Shown: positions 55,360 through 64,000, counted from the first letter of the stretch. The stretch is DNA of 64,000 nt from Sphingobium_A sp965228065 (GCA_965228065.1 OZ245788.1:4836001-4900000); one strand, 5' to 3'. The notes: generated by a model from the sequence alone, not told the origin. Program-made: numbers and translations.

Positions 55360-55791
55360 TCAGACGTAGAGATCGACGATTTCGGCATCGGCCGAAACCG
55401 CCTGATGAAGCAGGGTGCGGTGGCACATGCCCGGATCGCGCTCGAAGCACAGCAAGGCGCTTGGCTTCTCCGCGGCCAGTTCAAGCATTTGTTCCGCCTG
55501 CATCATTACCTCGGGCAGTTCCAGCTGCCCGGCATAGACGCGCTCCAACCCTGCACGGTTGCCCTTGCGCGCGGCTTCGCGCCCTTCGGGCGGCGTACCG
55601 AGCGCCTTCAGATGGACATAGTCGATACCGGCCTCACGCAGCCCGGCCGCCAGCACATTCTTGGAGAAACCCGGTTTGCGCGACAGCGGCACCGCACGCA
55701 CGTCGATCACGCGCTCGACGCCCGCCGCTTGCAGCGTCGCGACGAATGCGTCCTGCGTCGCACCTTCATAGCCGATGGTGAACAGCTTCAT
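55360..55791 (-). CDS. DUF488 domain protein
   Basis: A 143-residue protein with the family hallmarks MKLFTIGYEG, VIDVRAVPLSRKPGFSK, and LLCFERDPGMCHRTLL near the end, which contains two cysteines and a histidine suggestive of a catalytic or metal site. DUF488 proteins are widespread with unsettled function. It shares a likely unit with the VOC and lysoplasmalogenase-like genes. Confidence 0.9.
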   Translation of the reverse strand: MKLFTIGYEGATQDAFVATLQAAGVERVIDVRAVPLSRKPGFSKNVLAAGLREAGIDYVHLKALGTPPEGREAARKGNRAGLERVYAGQLELPEVMMQAEQMLELAAEKPSALLCFERDPGMCHRTLLHQAVSADAEIVDLYV

Positions 55792-55837
55792 GGGCGGAGC
55801 ATAGCAAAGATGTCAGGCCTGCCCTAGAGGCTCAACC

Positions 55838-57169
55838 ATGACTTACCAGATCCATATCATCGGCGGCGGGCTCGCCGGCTCCGAAGCCGCGTGGCAGCTT
55901 GCCAATGCCGGCATCAAGGTACGCCTGTCCGAGATGCGCGGCGGTGGAGAGATGACCGCTGCGCACCACACCGATGGCCTTGCCGAACTGGTCTGCTCGA
56001 ACAGCTTTCGTTCCGACGACGCGTCGAGCAACGCGGTGGGGCTGCTCCATGCCGAGATGCGCGCACTCGGCTCGCTGATCATGGCGCAGGCAGATATCCA
56101 CAAGGTTCCCGCTGGTTCCGCACTTGCGGTCGACCGCGACGGTTTCTCGGCCGGCGTTACCGCCGCGCTCGAAGCGCATTCCAATATCGAGATCGTGCGC
56201 GAGCGTATCGATGTGCTTCCCGCATCAGCCCCGACGATCATCGCCACCGGCCCGCTCACCGCGGCGCGCCTGGCCGAAAGCATCGGTGCCGAAACCGGTG
56301 CGGATGCCCTCGCCTTTTTCGATGCAATCGCCCCTATCGTGCACCGCGACAGTATCGACATGGACATATGCTGGATGGCGAGCCGCTGGGACAAGGTCGG
56401 CCCGGAAGGCGACGGCAAGGACTATATCAACTGCCCGATGACCAAGGAGGAGTATCTCGCCTTCCATCAAGGTCTGCTCGACGGCGAGAAGACCGACTTC
56501 AAGGAATGGGAAAAAAATACCCCCTATTTCGAGGGCTGCATGCCGATCGAGGTGATGGCCGAGCGTGGTCTGGATACGCTCCGCTTCGGCCCGATGAAGC
56601 CCGTCGGCCTCGACAATCCCCGCACCGGCCGCTGGCCATGGGCGGTCGTCCAGCTTCGGCAGGACAATGCGCTTGGCACTTTGTGGAACATGGTCGGTTT
56701 CCAGACCAAGCTGAAGCATGCCGAACAGGTCCGCCTGTTCCGTACCATTCCGGGGCTCGGGAATGCAGAGTTCGCGCGTCTGGGCGGGCTGCATCGCAAC
56801 ACCTTCATCCAGTCGCCCAAGCTGCTCGACGGAGAACTCAGACTGAAGAGCGCGCCGCATATCCGCTTCGCCGGCCAGATCACCGGCTGCGAAGGCTATG
56901 TCGAATCCTCGTCAGTCGGGCTGCTGGCAGGCCGTTTCGCCGCTGCAGAGCTGTTGGGCCAATCGATCGCCGCGCCGCCGCCTACCACCGCGCTCGGCGC
57001 CTTGCTCGGCCATATCACCGGCGGTGCCGCGATTGAGGATTATCAGCCGATGAACGTCAATTTCGGGCTGTTCCCGCCGCTGTCGCTCGAACGCAAGACC
57101 AAGAAAGCCGATCGCAAGCTGCTCTATACCGATCGCGCGCGCGCAGCGCTGGCGGAATGGATCGGATAG
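55838..57169 (+). CDS. trmFO: Methylenetetrahydrofolate-tRNA-(uracil-54-C5)-methyltransferase
   Basis: A 443-residue FAD-dependent tRNA methyltransferase that makes ribothymidine-54 using methylene-THF. The FAD motif is IHIIGGGLAGSEAAWQLA, followed by SEMRGGGEMTAAH, GLAELVCSNSFRSDD and the C-terminal GQITGCEGYVESSSVGLLAG. Length and motifs are normal. AGAGG lies seven bases before ATG. Divergent from the DUF488 gene. Confidence 0.95.
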   Translation: MTYQIHIIGGGLAGSEAAWQLANAGIKVRLSEMRGGGEMTAAHHTDGLAELVCSNSFRSDDASSNAVGLLHAEMRALGSLIMAQADIHKVPAGSALAVDRDGFSAGVTAALEAHSNIEIVRERIDVLPASAPTIIATGPLTAARLAESIGAETGADALAFFDAIAPIVHRDSIDMDICWMASRWDKVGPEGDGKDYINCPMTKEEYLAFHQGLLDGEKTDFKEWEKNTPYFEGCMPIEVMAERGLDTLRFGPMKPVGLDNPRTGRWPWAVVQLRQDNALGTLWNMVGFQTKLKHAEQVRLFRTIPGLGNAEFARLGGLHRNTFIQSPKLLDGELRLKSAPHIRFAGQITGCEGYVESSSVGLLAGRFAAAELLGQSIAAPPPTTALGALLGHITGGAAIEDYQPMNVNFGLFPPLSLERKTKKADRKLLYTDRARAALAEWIG

Positions 57170-57179
57170 GAGGGCCGGT

Positions 57180-57659
57180 TCAGCTTTCTTCCTCGTCCGC
57201 TGCCGCCACTGGCCGCGCCGGCGGGCAATCAGCTTTGGGCTTCGCTTTCCTTACGACTGCAGTGGCGGCGAACTCGGTACGGTTGAGCCGTCCCGACTTG
57301 TCGGCATCGGCCTTGGCGAATTTCTCCCGCGTCTTCAGCGACCATTCGTCGAAGGAGAGACGGCCGTCATTGTTCGCGTCAAGTTTCGCGAAGGCCTTGC
57401 GCCGGCTCGCGAAATATTCCTCAGTCGCGATCTCCTCATTCTTGTCCTTGTCGTAGCGGTTGAATCTTTTCTCTTCGCGCGTCTTGTCACTCGCTGCGGG
57501 AGGCTGCGCCATCGCATCGCCGAGCAAGGGCAGATTGAGGTCGCGCGCCGCCATCTGCTGCGGTCGCGGAAGACTGTCCTTCGCACGTCCCTGCCAGAAC
57601 AGGAAACCTGCCCCCACCAGCAGCAACGCCGAAACCACACCGGCCACGAACCGCCCCAT
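57180..57659 (-). CDS. Membrane-anchored or secreted EF-hand protein
   Basis: A 159-residue protein with an N-terminal hydrophobic segment (FVAGVVSALLLVGAGFLFW) and three EF-hand-type loops, DKDKNEEIATEE, DANNDGRLSFDE and DADKSGRLNRTE, each with acidic residues at positions 1, 3 and 12. It should bind calcium in the periplasm. GGAGG is six bases upstream. Its 3' end is 10 bases from the trmFO stop. A Tad-like operon with a calcium-loop TadE-like protein begins about 1 kb away. Confidence 0.88.
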   Translation of the reverse strand: MGRFVAGVVSALLLVGAGFLFWQGRAKDSLPRPQQMAARDLNLPLLGDAMAQPPAASDKTREEKRFNRYDKDKNEEIATEEYFASRRKAFAKLDANNDGRLSFDEWSLKTREKFAKADADKSGRLNRTEFAATAVVRKAKPKADCPPARPVAAADEEES

Positions 57660-57787
57660 CTCGCCCTCCCCCATTTCCGCGACCTGCGATGCTAGAGCGA
57701 TTTGCAGTGCGATGGAAATATCGAACGGCTCGAAAATTGCGGCAGACAATCAACCAGTGCAGACGATGAAGTGCACGAGGCAAGGTT

Positions 57788-58438
57788 TCAGCGGCCGGTG
57801 ATACGATGCCGCAGCATGGCGAACTGGCGAGCGGGCGAGCCGAGTCTGACCGGCGGCCTGCCAGCGCGCACGTCGCGCAGCGCGAGCGTGGCGATCATGC
57901 CGAATGGCCGCACCTCCTTGGGCCAGCGGCTCCCAAGGCTCTGCTCCAGCCGGGTTTTCGCGAGAGCCAGCGCTCGCGCAGCGGTATCGCCATCGGAGCA
58001 ATGAAAGGCGAAGTCGGCGAGTGCCCACCCTTCCCCGGCCGCCGCCAATTCCGCGAAGTCGCTCAGGAGCAGGCCTGCGCCTGCACCGAACAATCCACCA
58101 CCCCGTCCCGCGGCGAAAGCGATCAACGCTTCATCTTCGATGGGAAAGGGACTGAGCAGTTCGATCCAGCCTTCCGCCATTGCAGCCATTCGATCCCGGT
58201 CGAGCGGGCTCGACGCCAGTTCGCGCAACAATGGCTCGGCAGGGGCATCGAGGTCGCGCAGCACCGCCAGCGCATCCCGCCACCAGGTGAGCCGCATCTC
58301 TCCAATCAGGGGCTCTCGCGTCGCACGCACGATCTCACCAAGTCGTGCATCGAGCACGAACAGCAATCGGACTGCGTCGCGCACCGATGACGGAGTGTGA
58401 GTGACCGCCAGAGCGACCTCAGGATCAATAGCGTGCAT
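57788..58438 (-). CDS. Short squalene/phytoene synthase-like protein
   Basis: A 216-residue all-alpha protein. LLFVLDARLGEIVRATREP and MRLTWWRDALAVL match the squalene/phytoene synthase family, but it is about 60 residues shorter than active enzymes, the first DxxxD is DARLGE and I see no second aspartate motif. The eukaryotic relative NDUFAF6 assists complex I assembly, so the protein may be non-catalytic. Divergent from the Tad-like operon. Confidence 0.8.
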   Translation of the reverse strand: MHAIDPEVALAVTHTPSSVRDAVRLLFVLDARLGEIVRATREPLIGEMRLTWWRDALAVLRDLDAPAEPLLRELASSPLDRDRMAAMAEGWIELLSPFPIEDEALIAFAAGRGGGLFGAGAGLLLSDFAELAAAGEGWALADFAFHCSDGDTAARALALAKTRLEQSLGSRWPKEVRPFGMIATLALRDVRAGRPPVRLGSPARQFAMLRHRITGR

Positions 58439-58566
58439 CTGTCACATGATAAAAGAACATTACAAACCTCGTATTAACCTAAGCCTGCCAGAACTGCTTA
58501 GTCATTTGATGGCAAGCATACACGGTGAGGTGCGCTGTGCGCACGTCGTGGGGACTGGGTCGGGGC

Positions 58567-60630
58567 ATGATTAAACGGCAGGAAACAGGGTCGAACTTTG
58601 CAGGGCGCATGGCGCGCCTGATGGTGGATACCACCGGCAATGCGATGATGATCATGGGGGTCGCGCTGATCCCGATCGTAGGCATAGTGGGATCGGCCTT
58701 CGACATGGGTCGCGCATACATGGTCAAGACGCGCCTGCAACAGGCATGTGACGCCGGCGCACTCGCCGGGCGTCGGAACATGACGACCGACCAGTTGGAC
58801 GATGCCTCAGAAAAGCTAGCCAAGTCATTCTTCCGAAACAATTTTCCGACGGGAACCTTTGGAACGACCGGGCTCGCCTTCACCCCCCTCGCCACCAGCG
58901 ATGGGCAGGTTACGGCCACGGCCACGGCCACAGTGCCCATGACGCTGATGCGACTGTTCAAGAAGCCGGCCATTCCTCTCACAGTCGCCTGCGAGGCTAT
59001 TCTCGAGGTCGCCAATACGGACATCATGTTCGTGCTCGACGTGACGGGCTCGATGAACTGTCCGACGGCCACGACCAACAGTGATTGCAACCTCGTTGAA
59101 GATGGCAGTTCGAAGATCAAGGCACTCAGAAACGCGGTTGTCAGCTTCTATACGACGTTGAACGCCGCGATAAGCAAGGATGCGCGCCTGCGGTTTGGCT
59201 TTGTGCCCTATTCCACAACGGTCAATGTCGGCAGATCACTGCCTGCCGAATATCTGAAGACCAAATGGTCATATCAATCGCGGGAGCGCAGGTTCGTCAA
59301 TTGGGTGACCGGCACCACGACCGCCGGAACCTGGCCGGCTTCGAATTCCGCAACGCCGGCTTGGGCAAATCCAAGCGCCTGGTCCCAAGTCAGTTCGGGC
59401 GGGGTAAAGAACGCGGCCGCTTGCGTCGCCCCTGCGAGCACCTATTCCTATGGCGCAATTACTAACGGAACACCCAGCTCAGGTACTCCAGATTCGAGCA
59501 CAGGGGCGGTTAAGGTCACTACGCCAACCAGCCGGCTCGCAACCGAGACCAGCTATCAGGCGACATACACGAGCTCCAGCAAGAACTGTAAGATCGAGAG
59601 CCGTACGAGCACGCGCACGGAAACGAGTTCAGATTCGCGAACGGATACCGCCAATTGGGATTGGGATTACAAGCTCGTCGACATGGACGCAACGAAGCTC
59701 TCGCTCTTCAAGAGCGCGACGGGCGTCACTATTCCGATCGAAGATGCCAACGACGCCAACAAGAACGGCCCGGGACAGCCCGGCTCGTTCATCTGGGATG
59801 GCTGCATCGAGGAACGCCAGACGTCACCGGACGCAACCTTCACGACGGTTCCGACGGCTGCCTACGATCTCAATATCGACTTTATCCCAACCAGTGATGA
59901 AGTAACGCGCTGGGCACCAGCCTGGAAAGAAATCATCTGGCGGCGCAACTCATCAGGCTCGAGTGCGCCGGACAAAGGCCCAATCACAAATACGACTACG
60001 AATGGAGACACGAATCCGAGCAAGGGCATCTTGCGAATGAAGGATATCGTTTCCGGCACCGATCGTAACTCCTACTCCTGCCCGAAGGCTGCGCAGAAGC
60101 TCAAGGTCATGACCTTGGACGAGGTGAAGGCCTATGTGAATGTTCCAACAGTCTCGGATTTCAAGGCTCGTGGCTACACCTATCACGACGTAGGCATGAT
60201 CTGGGGCGCTCGATTCATCTCGCCCGATGGCATCTTCGGTGCTGAGAACAAGGCAGTGCCGACAGGTGAAAAGGGTGCGGGCAAACCGATCAACCGGCAC
60301 ATCATCTTCATGACCGATGGACAGATGGATACCGACGCCACGGCCTATGGCCTGTACGGGTTGGAGATGCTCGACAGGCGCGTAAACGCGGCTTCCACCA
60401 GCAGCACCAACAACGACACACGCCACAATAATCGCTTCGCCGCGGTCTGCGCGGCAGCAAAGGCAAAGAACATCACCGTCTGGGTGGTCGCCTATGCGTC
60501 CACACTCACCACCCAATTGTCCAGTTGCGCGACTTCCGGAAAAAGCTTCACTGCTTCGAACGACGCTCAGTTGCAGCAGCAATTCCAGACGATCGCGAAC
60601 AAGATCGCCGAGTTGAGGCTGTCGAAATGA
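58567..60630 (+). CDS. TadG-like pilus-associated protein with a von Willebrand A domain
   Basis: A 687-residue protein. The N-terminus has a TadE-like hydrophobic segment (MIMGVALIPIVGIVGSAFDM) after a basic stretch. A vWA domain begins near residue 150 with the MIDAS motif DVTGSM (D158, T160, S162) and ends after IIFMTDGQMDTDA. A large insert of about 200 residues rich in Ser/Thr interrupts it. Such proteins are surface-associated and metal-binding. Start M at 58567; an upstream GTG at 58525 is weaker. Two smaller TadE-like genes overlap downstream. Confidence 0.88.
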   Translation: MIKRQETGSNFAGRMARLMVDTTGNAMMIMGVALIPIVGIVGSAFDMGRAYMVKTRLQQACDAGALAGRRNMTTDQLDDASEKLAKSFFRNNFPTGTFGTTGLAFTPLATSDGQVTATATATVPMTLMRLFKKPAIPLTVACEAILEVANTDIMFVLDVTGSMNCPTATTNSDCNLVEDGSSKIKALRNAVVSFYTTLNAAISKDARLRFGFVPYSTTVNVGRSLPAEYLKTKWSYQSRERRFVNWVTGTTTAGTWPASNSATPAWANPSAWSQVSSGGVKNAAACVAPASTYSYGAITNGTPSSGTPDSSTGAVKVTTPTSRLATETSYQATYTSSSKNCKIESRTSTRTETSSDSRTDTANWDWDYKLVDMDATKLSLFKSATGVTIPIEDANDANKNGPGQPGSFIWDGCIEERQTSPDATFTTVPTAAYDLNIDFIPTSDEVTRWAPAWKEIIWRRNSSGSSAPDKGPITNTTTNGDTNPSKGILRMKDIVSGTDRNSYSCPKAAQKLKVMTLDEVKAYVNVPTVSDFKARGYTYHDVGMIWGARFISPDGIFGAENKAVPTGEKGAGKPINRHIIFMTDGQMDTDATAYGLYGLEMLDRRVNAASTSSTNNDTRHNNRFAAVCAAAKAKNITVWVVAYASTLTTQLSSCATSGKSFTASNDAQLQQQFQTIANKIAELRLSK

Positions 60631-61220
60631 CGTCCATCCTGACCAAGGCGCGGCAGCTCCCGGCGGACAAGCGCGGCTCCTACGCCATCGAGTTCGCGAT
60701 CATCACGCCCCTGTTCCTGGCGACGATCATCGGATTCCTCGACGTCGGATATCAAGCCTATGTCAGCTCGATCCTGCAAGGTGCGGTCAATGAAGCAGGC
60801 CGCAACTCCACGCTGGAGGACGCCATCAAGAACATCGACGTCATCGATCAGCGGGTGAAGAATCAGGTCAAGAACATCTCAAGAGCTGCGACCTACAAGA
60901 GCAAACGCCAAAGCTACACGACCTTCGCGGATGTCGGCAAACCGGAGCCGTTCACCGATACCAACGGTGATGGCAAGCGCGATGCGAACGAATGTTATCA
61001 GGACATCAACGGCAACGGCAGCTTCGACCAGGATCGTGGCAAGGATGGCCAGGGTGGTGCCGACGATATCGTGAAATATTCGATGACGGTCAGCTATCCG
61101 TCGTTGATGCCGGTCAAGATGTTCGGCTGGACCGGACAGCGCAGCGTCACTGCGACAACGGTGTTGCGCAATCAGCCTTATGGCAGCCAGGCCGTGCCGG
61201 TCGTGAAGTGCGAGAAATGA
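60627..61220 (+). CDS. TadE-like pilus assembly protein with calcium-binding loops
   Basis: A 197-residue protein. GSYAIEFAIITPLFLATIIG is a typical TadE segment, Gly-Glu rich at the start as in pseudopilins. The periplasmic part has two dockerin- or EF-like loops, DTNGDGKRDANE and DINGNGSFDQDR, unusual in TadE. ATG overlaps the preceding stop as ATGA. It likely joins the vWA protein and the next protein in an envelope complex. Confidence 0.85.
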   Translation: MTSILTKARQLPADKRGSYAIEFAIITPLFLATIIGFLDVGYQAYVSSILQGAVNEAGRNSTLEDAIKNIDVIDQRVKNQVKNISRAATYKSKRQSYTTFADVGKPEPFTDTNGDGKRDANECYQDINGNGSFDQDRGKDGQGGADDIVKYSMTVSYPSLMPVKMFGWTGQRSVTATTVLRNQPYGSQAVPVVKCEK

Positions 61221-61888
61221 TCATGGGACCGTTCGATCGCACCCGCACCTTTTTACAGAGGCTTGCAAAGGCTCGCCGGGGTGCTGCCTATCTCGAATTC
61301 GCCTATGTCTTTCCAGCGTGCATGGTGATCGGCGTTGGCGGCATCGAAGCGACCAACTACACAATGTCGCACATGCGCATCAGTCAGGTTGCCTTGGCGA
61401 TGGCGGACAATGCGTCCCGCATCGGCCAGGATAGCGGCCTTTCATTGACTCAATTCAGCGAAGGCGATGTGCTGGACACCTTTGTCGGCGGCGTCACGCA
61501 GGCTGGAAGCCGCAATATCACCACCAAGGGCCGCGTCATCCTTTCCAGCCTTGAACTGAACAGCGCAGGCAATCCCTATATCCACTGGCAACGTTGCATG
61601 GGGAACTTGAAGACCAACAACGTCCTGGTGAAGTCCCAATATGGCAAAGAAGGGGACGTTCTGGGTGACGCGACGACGGGCGGCATAGGCCCGACCGGCT
61701 CCAAGATCGTTCCGCCTGCAGCCGGAGGCATCATGTTTGTGGAGATATTCTACGAATATGAACCGATGATCACCACGGCTTTCTTCGGAAGGCCCCGGAT
61801 CAACTATACCGCCTCGTTCATCGTCCGCGACAAGCGCGATCTGACGAAGATCTACCCAACGACCGGCGTCACCGCCCAAACCTGCTAG
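61217..61888 (+). CDS. TadE-like protein, third member of the Tad-like trio
   Basis: A 223-residue protein with one N-terminal hydrophobic segment (GAAYLEFAYVFPACMVIGVG), preceded by basic residues, and a beta-rich periplasmic region that ends in a Cys. The acidic Glu in the first turn of the hydrophobic segment matches TadE/F. It overlaps the previous stop as ATGA. A hairpin beginning at its stop codon may terminate the operon. Confidence 0.82.
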   Translation: MIMGPFDRTRTFLQRLAKARRGAAYLEFAYVFPACMVIGVGGIEATNYTMSHMRISQVALAMADNASRIGQDSGLSLTQFSEGDVLDTFVGGVTQAGSRNITTKGRVILSSLELNSAGNPYIHWQRCMGNLKTNNVLVKSQYGKEGDVLGDATTGGIGPTGSKIVPPAAGGIMFVEIFYEYEPMITTAFFGRPRINYTASFIVRDKRDLTKIYPTTGVTAQTC

Positions 61889-61889
61889 A

Positions 61890-61933
61890 GCGATTTCGAG
61901 GTAGATGGGCTCATCTGCCCGCCCGGAAATCGC
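61890..61933 (+). terminator. Possible terminator hairpin after the Tad-like trio
   Basis: GCGATTTC (61890-61897) and GAAATCGC (61926-61933) pair around an inner AGATG/CATCT hairpin. No clear T run follows, so the function is tentative. A 13-base GCTAGAGCGATTT at its left end recurs at 57691-57703. Confidence 0.4.
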
Positions 61934-61969
61934 GGCAAACAAAGGGAAATGAAGAGCTTGATCGCTTGA

Positions 61970-61994
61970 GGCGGAAGCGCTCCGCGCTTCCGCC
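61970..61994. repeat. Perfect 11-base hairpin
   Basis: GGCGGAAGCGC (61970-61980) and GCGCTTCCGCC (61984-61994) with loop TCC, in the 161-base gap between the Tad-like genes and pdhB. Similar GGAAGCGC-type hairpin sequence occurs in the large repeat at 17632-17650. Confidence 0.65.
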
Positions 61995-62049
61995 AATGGG
62001 CTGAAACGCCAGTACGGCGCAACAATCAGCCCCTATGGATCTTACGGAC

Positions 62050-63468
62050 TCAGCGGTAACACACCGCCTTCGCCGCCTTCACCACCCGTTCCGCGTCGAC
62101 CAGGGCCAGCTTTTCGAGCTTGGCGGCATAAGGCAGCGGAACGTCCTCGTTGGTCACGCGCAGCACAGGCGCGTCGAGATCGTCGAAACCCTGCTCCATC
62201 ACAACCGCGAGGATTTCGCTCGAGATCGAACAGGTCGGCCAGCCCTCCTCGACAACGACCATGCGATTGGTCTTCTTGAGGCTGGCGAGCACCGTCACGG
62301 TGTCGAGCGGTCGCAGGGTGCGCAGATCGATCACTTCGGCCTGGATGCCCTCCCCTGCCAGCGTCTCGGCGGCTTCCAGCGCCAGGCCGACGCCGATCGA
62401 GTAGCTGACCAGCGTCACATCGCTGCCCTCGCGCACGACGCGCGCCTTGCCGATCGGCAGGACATAGTCGTCGAGCTTGGGCACATCGAAGCTGCGGCCG
62501 TAGAGCAGCTCATTCTCCAGGAACACGACCGGATCGTTCGAACGGATCGCTGCCTTGAGCAGTCCCTTCGCATCGGCAGCATCATAGGGCGCGATCACGA
62601 TCAGTCCGGGCACGCTGGCATACCAGGGGCCGTAATTCTGGCTGTGCTGCGCGCCCACGCGCGATGCTGCGCCATTGGGGCCACGGAACACGATCGGGCA
62701 CCGCATCTGTCCGCCCGACATGTAATTGGTCTTCGCGGCCGAATTGATGATGTGGTCGATCGCCTGCATCGCGAAGTTGAATGTCATGAACTCGACGATC
62801 GGCCGAAGCCCAGCCATCGCCGCGCCCGTGCCGATGCCGGCAAAGCCATATTCGGTGATCGGCGTGTCGATCACCCGCTTCGCGCCGAATTCCTCCAGCA
62901 GCCCCTGGGTGACCTTGTAGGCGCCCTGATATTCGGCGACTTCCTCACCCATCACGAAGACGCGGTCGTCAGCGCGCATTTCTTCGGCCATCGCGTCGCG
63001 CAGTGCTTCGCGGACCGTGGTCTTGACCATCTCCGTGCCTGCCGGAACGTCAGGGTCGGACACGCTTGCGCGGACGTCGCTCGAAAGCTTGGAGGTTCCG
63101 GATTCAGCCTTTTTGGACTTTTCCTCACCCTCGCTGCCGGCCGTTTCCTCGGCGGCAGGTTCAGGCGCAGCGGCGGGAGCCGGAGCGGCCTCGACAGCAG
63201 GCGCCGACGCGCTTTCAGAGTCCTCGCCTTCACCGGCAATCATTGCGATCACGGTGCCGACCTTCACGCCTTCGCTGCCCTCGGGCACCAGGATCTTCGC
63301 GATCGTGCCTTCGTCGATCGCCTCGAACTCCATCGTCGCCTTGTCGGTTTCGATTTCGGCCAGGATATCGCCGGATTTCACGGCGTCGCCTTCCTTGACG
63401 AGCCATTTGGCAAGCGTGCCTTCCTCCATCGTCGGGGAAAGCGCGGGCATCTTGAGTTCGATTGCCAT
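62050..63468 (-). CDS. pdhB: Pyruvate dehydrogenase E1 component, beta subunit, with lipoyl domain
   Basis: A 472-residue protein. Residues 1-80 form a lipoyl domain with the lipoylated lysine in ETDKATMEFE (K43), followed by an Ala/Pro/Glu-rich linker to about residue 145. The rest is the E1-beta transketolase fold (REALRDAMAEEMRADDRV, GEEVAEYQGAYKVTQGL, TLRPLDTVTVLASLKKTNR). The extra lipoyl domain is typical of alphaproteobacteria. It overlaps pdhA as ATGA. Confidence 0.96.
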   Translation of the reverse strand: MAIELKMPALSPTMEEGTLAKWLVKEGDAVKSGDILAEIETDKATMEFEAIDEGTIAKILVPEGSEGVKVGTVIAMIAGEGEDSESASAPAVEAAPAPAAAPEPAAEETAGSEGEEKSKKAESGTSKLSSDVRASVSDPDVPAGTEMVKTTVREALRDAMAEEMRADDRVFVMGEEVAEYQGAYKVTQGLLEEFGAKRVIDTPITEYGFAGIGTGAAMAGLRPIVEFMTFNFAMQAIDHIINSAAKTNYMSGGQMRCPIVFRGPNGAASRVGAQHSQNYGPWYASVPGLIVIAPYDAADAKGLLKAAIRSNDPVVFLENELLYGRSFDVPKLDDYVLPIGKARVVREGSDVTLVSYSIGVGLALEAAETLAGEGIQAEVIDLRTLRPLDTVTVLASLKKTNRMVVVEEGWPTCSISSEILAVVMEQGFDDLDAPVLRVTNEDVPLPYAAKLEKLALVDAERVVKAAKAVCYR

Positions 63469-64000
63469 CAGTATGTATCCACCAGCACGTCCGTGTAGAG
63501 TTCCGCCGGTTCCGGCTCTGGCGAGGTCTCGGCGAAGTCCGCCGCTTCCGCCACCACCTTGCGGATCTCCTTGTCGATATCCTTCAGCGCATCCTCGGAC
63601 ACGCCGAGCGCTTCCAGTTCCTTCTTGGCATGTTCGATCGGGTCGGACTTGTCGCGCACCGCCTGCACTTCCTCACGCGAGCGATATTTGGCGGGATCGG
63701 ACATCGAATGGCCGCGATAGCGATAGGTCTTGAGCTCGAGCAGGATCGGGCCCTTGCCCGCGCGTACCCACTTCACGGCCTCCTCTGCCGCACCGCGAAC
63801 CGCCAGCACGTCCATACCGTCGACCTGCAGGCCGGGAATGCGGAAGCTCTCGCCACGGCGATAGAGCTGGTCCTCGGCCGAGGAGCGATTGACGCTGGTG
63901 CCCATGGCGTACTGGTTGTTCTCGATCACATAGATGATCGGAAGCTTCCAGAGCTCCGCCATGTTGAAGCTCTCATACACCTGACCCTGATTGGCCGCGC
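63468..64000 (-). CDS. pdhA: Pyruvate dehydrogenase E1 component, alpha subunit, 3' part
   Basis: Only the C-terminal 176 residues are inside the window. They include AANQGQVYESFNMAELWKLP, ENNQYAMGTSV and the phosphorylation-loop-like RYRGHSMSDPAKYRSREE. The enzyme decarboxylates pyruvate using thiamine diphosphate with the E1-beta encoded just after it. The stop TGA shares bases with the pdhB ATG. The start lies beyond base 64000. Confidence 0.94.
   Translation of the reverse strand, partial: AANQGQVYESFNMAELWKLPIIYVIENNQYAMGTSVNRSSAEDQLYRRGESFRIPGLQVDGMDVLAVRGAAEEAVKWVRAGKGPILLELKTYRYRGHSMSDPAKYRSREEVQAVRDKSDPIEHAKKELEALGVSEDALKDIDKEIRKVVAEAADFAETSPEPEPAELYTDVLVDTY

Noticed and set aside
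58567..61888. Tad-like trio as a recently acquired island
   Set aside because: Composition appears a little lower in GC, but there is no integrase, tRNA junction or transposase, and flanks are core genes.

Overview
The window looks like ordinary chromosome of a high-GC alphaproteobacterium, most probably a sphingomonad (Sphingomonas or close kin). Signs of this are an alphaproteobacterial core gene set, a pyruvate dehydrogenase E1-beta carrying its own N-terminal lipoyl domain, TrmFO, a short PA0069-type radical SAM protein, and frequent GTG/TTG starts with stop-start overlaps. I see no transposase, integrase, phage gene, CRISPR array, rRNA or replication origin. Coding density is very high and no gene-free stretch exceeds about 225 bases, apart from the interval 41859-42524, which holds two tRNA genes. 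All functional statements come from reading the sequence; no database search was run.

Layout. 1-5643: a partial gene and a threonine/serine dehydratase (-), then a three-gene polyamine set (+: carboxy(nor)spermidine dehydrogenase, its decarboxylase, ornithine decarboxylase) and a MAPEG protein. 5672-14494: a long minus-strand run (RNA methyltransferase, Nnr, lipoprotein, N-formylglutamate amidohydrolase family, enoyl-CoA hydratase family, IspE, TPR protein, ETF-ubiquinone oxidoreductase). 14610-17615: degenerate UDG-like protein, lytic transglycosylase, MoaB (+). 17622-23040: a large inverted repeat, YbjN-like protein, radical SAM protein, acyl-CoA ligase, small Pro-rich protein and two secreted proteins. 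23079-26487: gatCAB with an extra small gene between gatA and gatB. 26565-32963: DUF4153 and DUF3089 proteins, ruvX, DUF6894, DUF1294, then pyrB with a dihydroorotase-like gene lacking the metal-binding HxH. 33011-36912: ParA, ribbon-helix-helix protein and TPR/SPOR lipoprotein, with a divergent Sel1/SPOR protein. 36946-41858: O-antigen ligase-like protein, EttA, M28 peptidase, small lipoprotein. 42039-48840: tRNA(CAT), tRNA-Pro, HD hydrolase, deacetylase-like protein, a PAS histidine kinase with a damaged ATP-binding domain, Lrp/AsnC regulator, TPR protein, YaaA. 49002-58438: gyrA, an unknown, a GNAT/JmjC-like pair, lysoplasmalogenase-like, VOC, DUF488, trmFO, EF-hand protein and a phytoene-synthase-like protein. 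58567-61888: a TadG/TadE-like pilus-associated trio. 62050-64000: pdhB and the 3' part of pdhA.

How the genes work together. The clearest modules are the polyamine set, the gat operon, the pyrB/pseudo-dihydroorotase pair, the ParA-RHH-SPOR cluster, the kinase/deacetylase pair and the Tad-like trio. I found no convincing wholly new system. The best leads are the ParA-RHH-SPOR cluster, the GNAT/JmjC pair, the small gat gene, the UDG-like protein without catalytic or Fe-S residues, the kinase with a damaged ATP site, and a GyrA with methionine at the position of E. coli Asp87.
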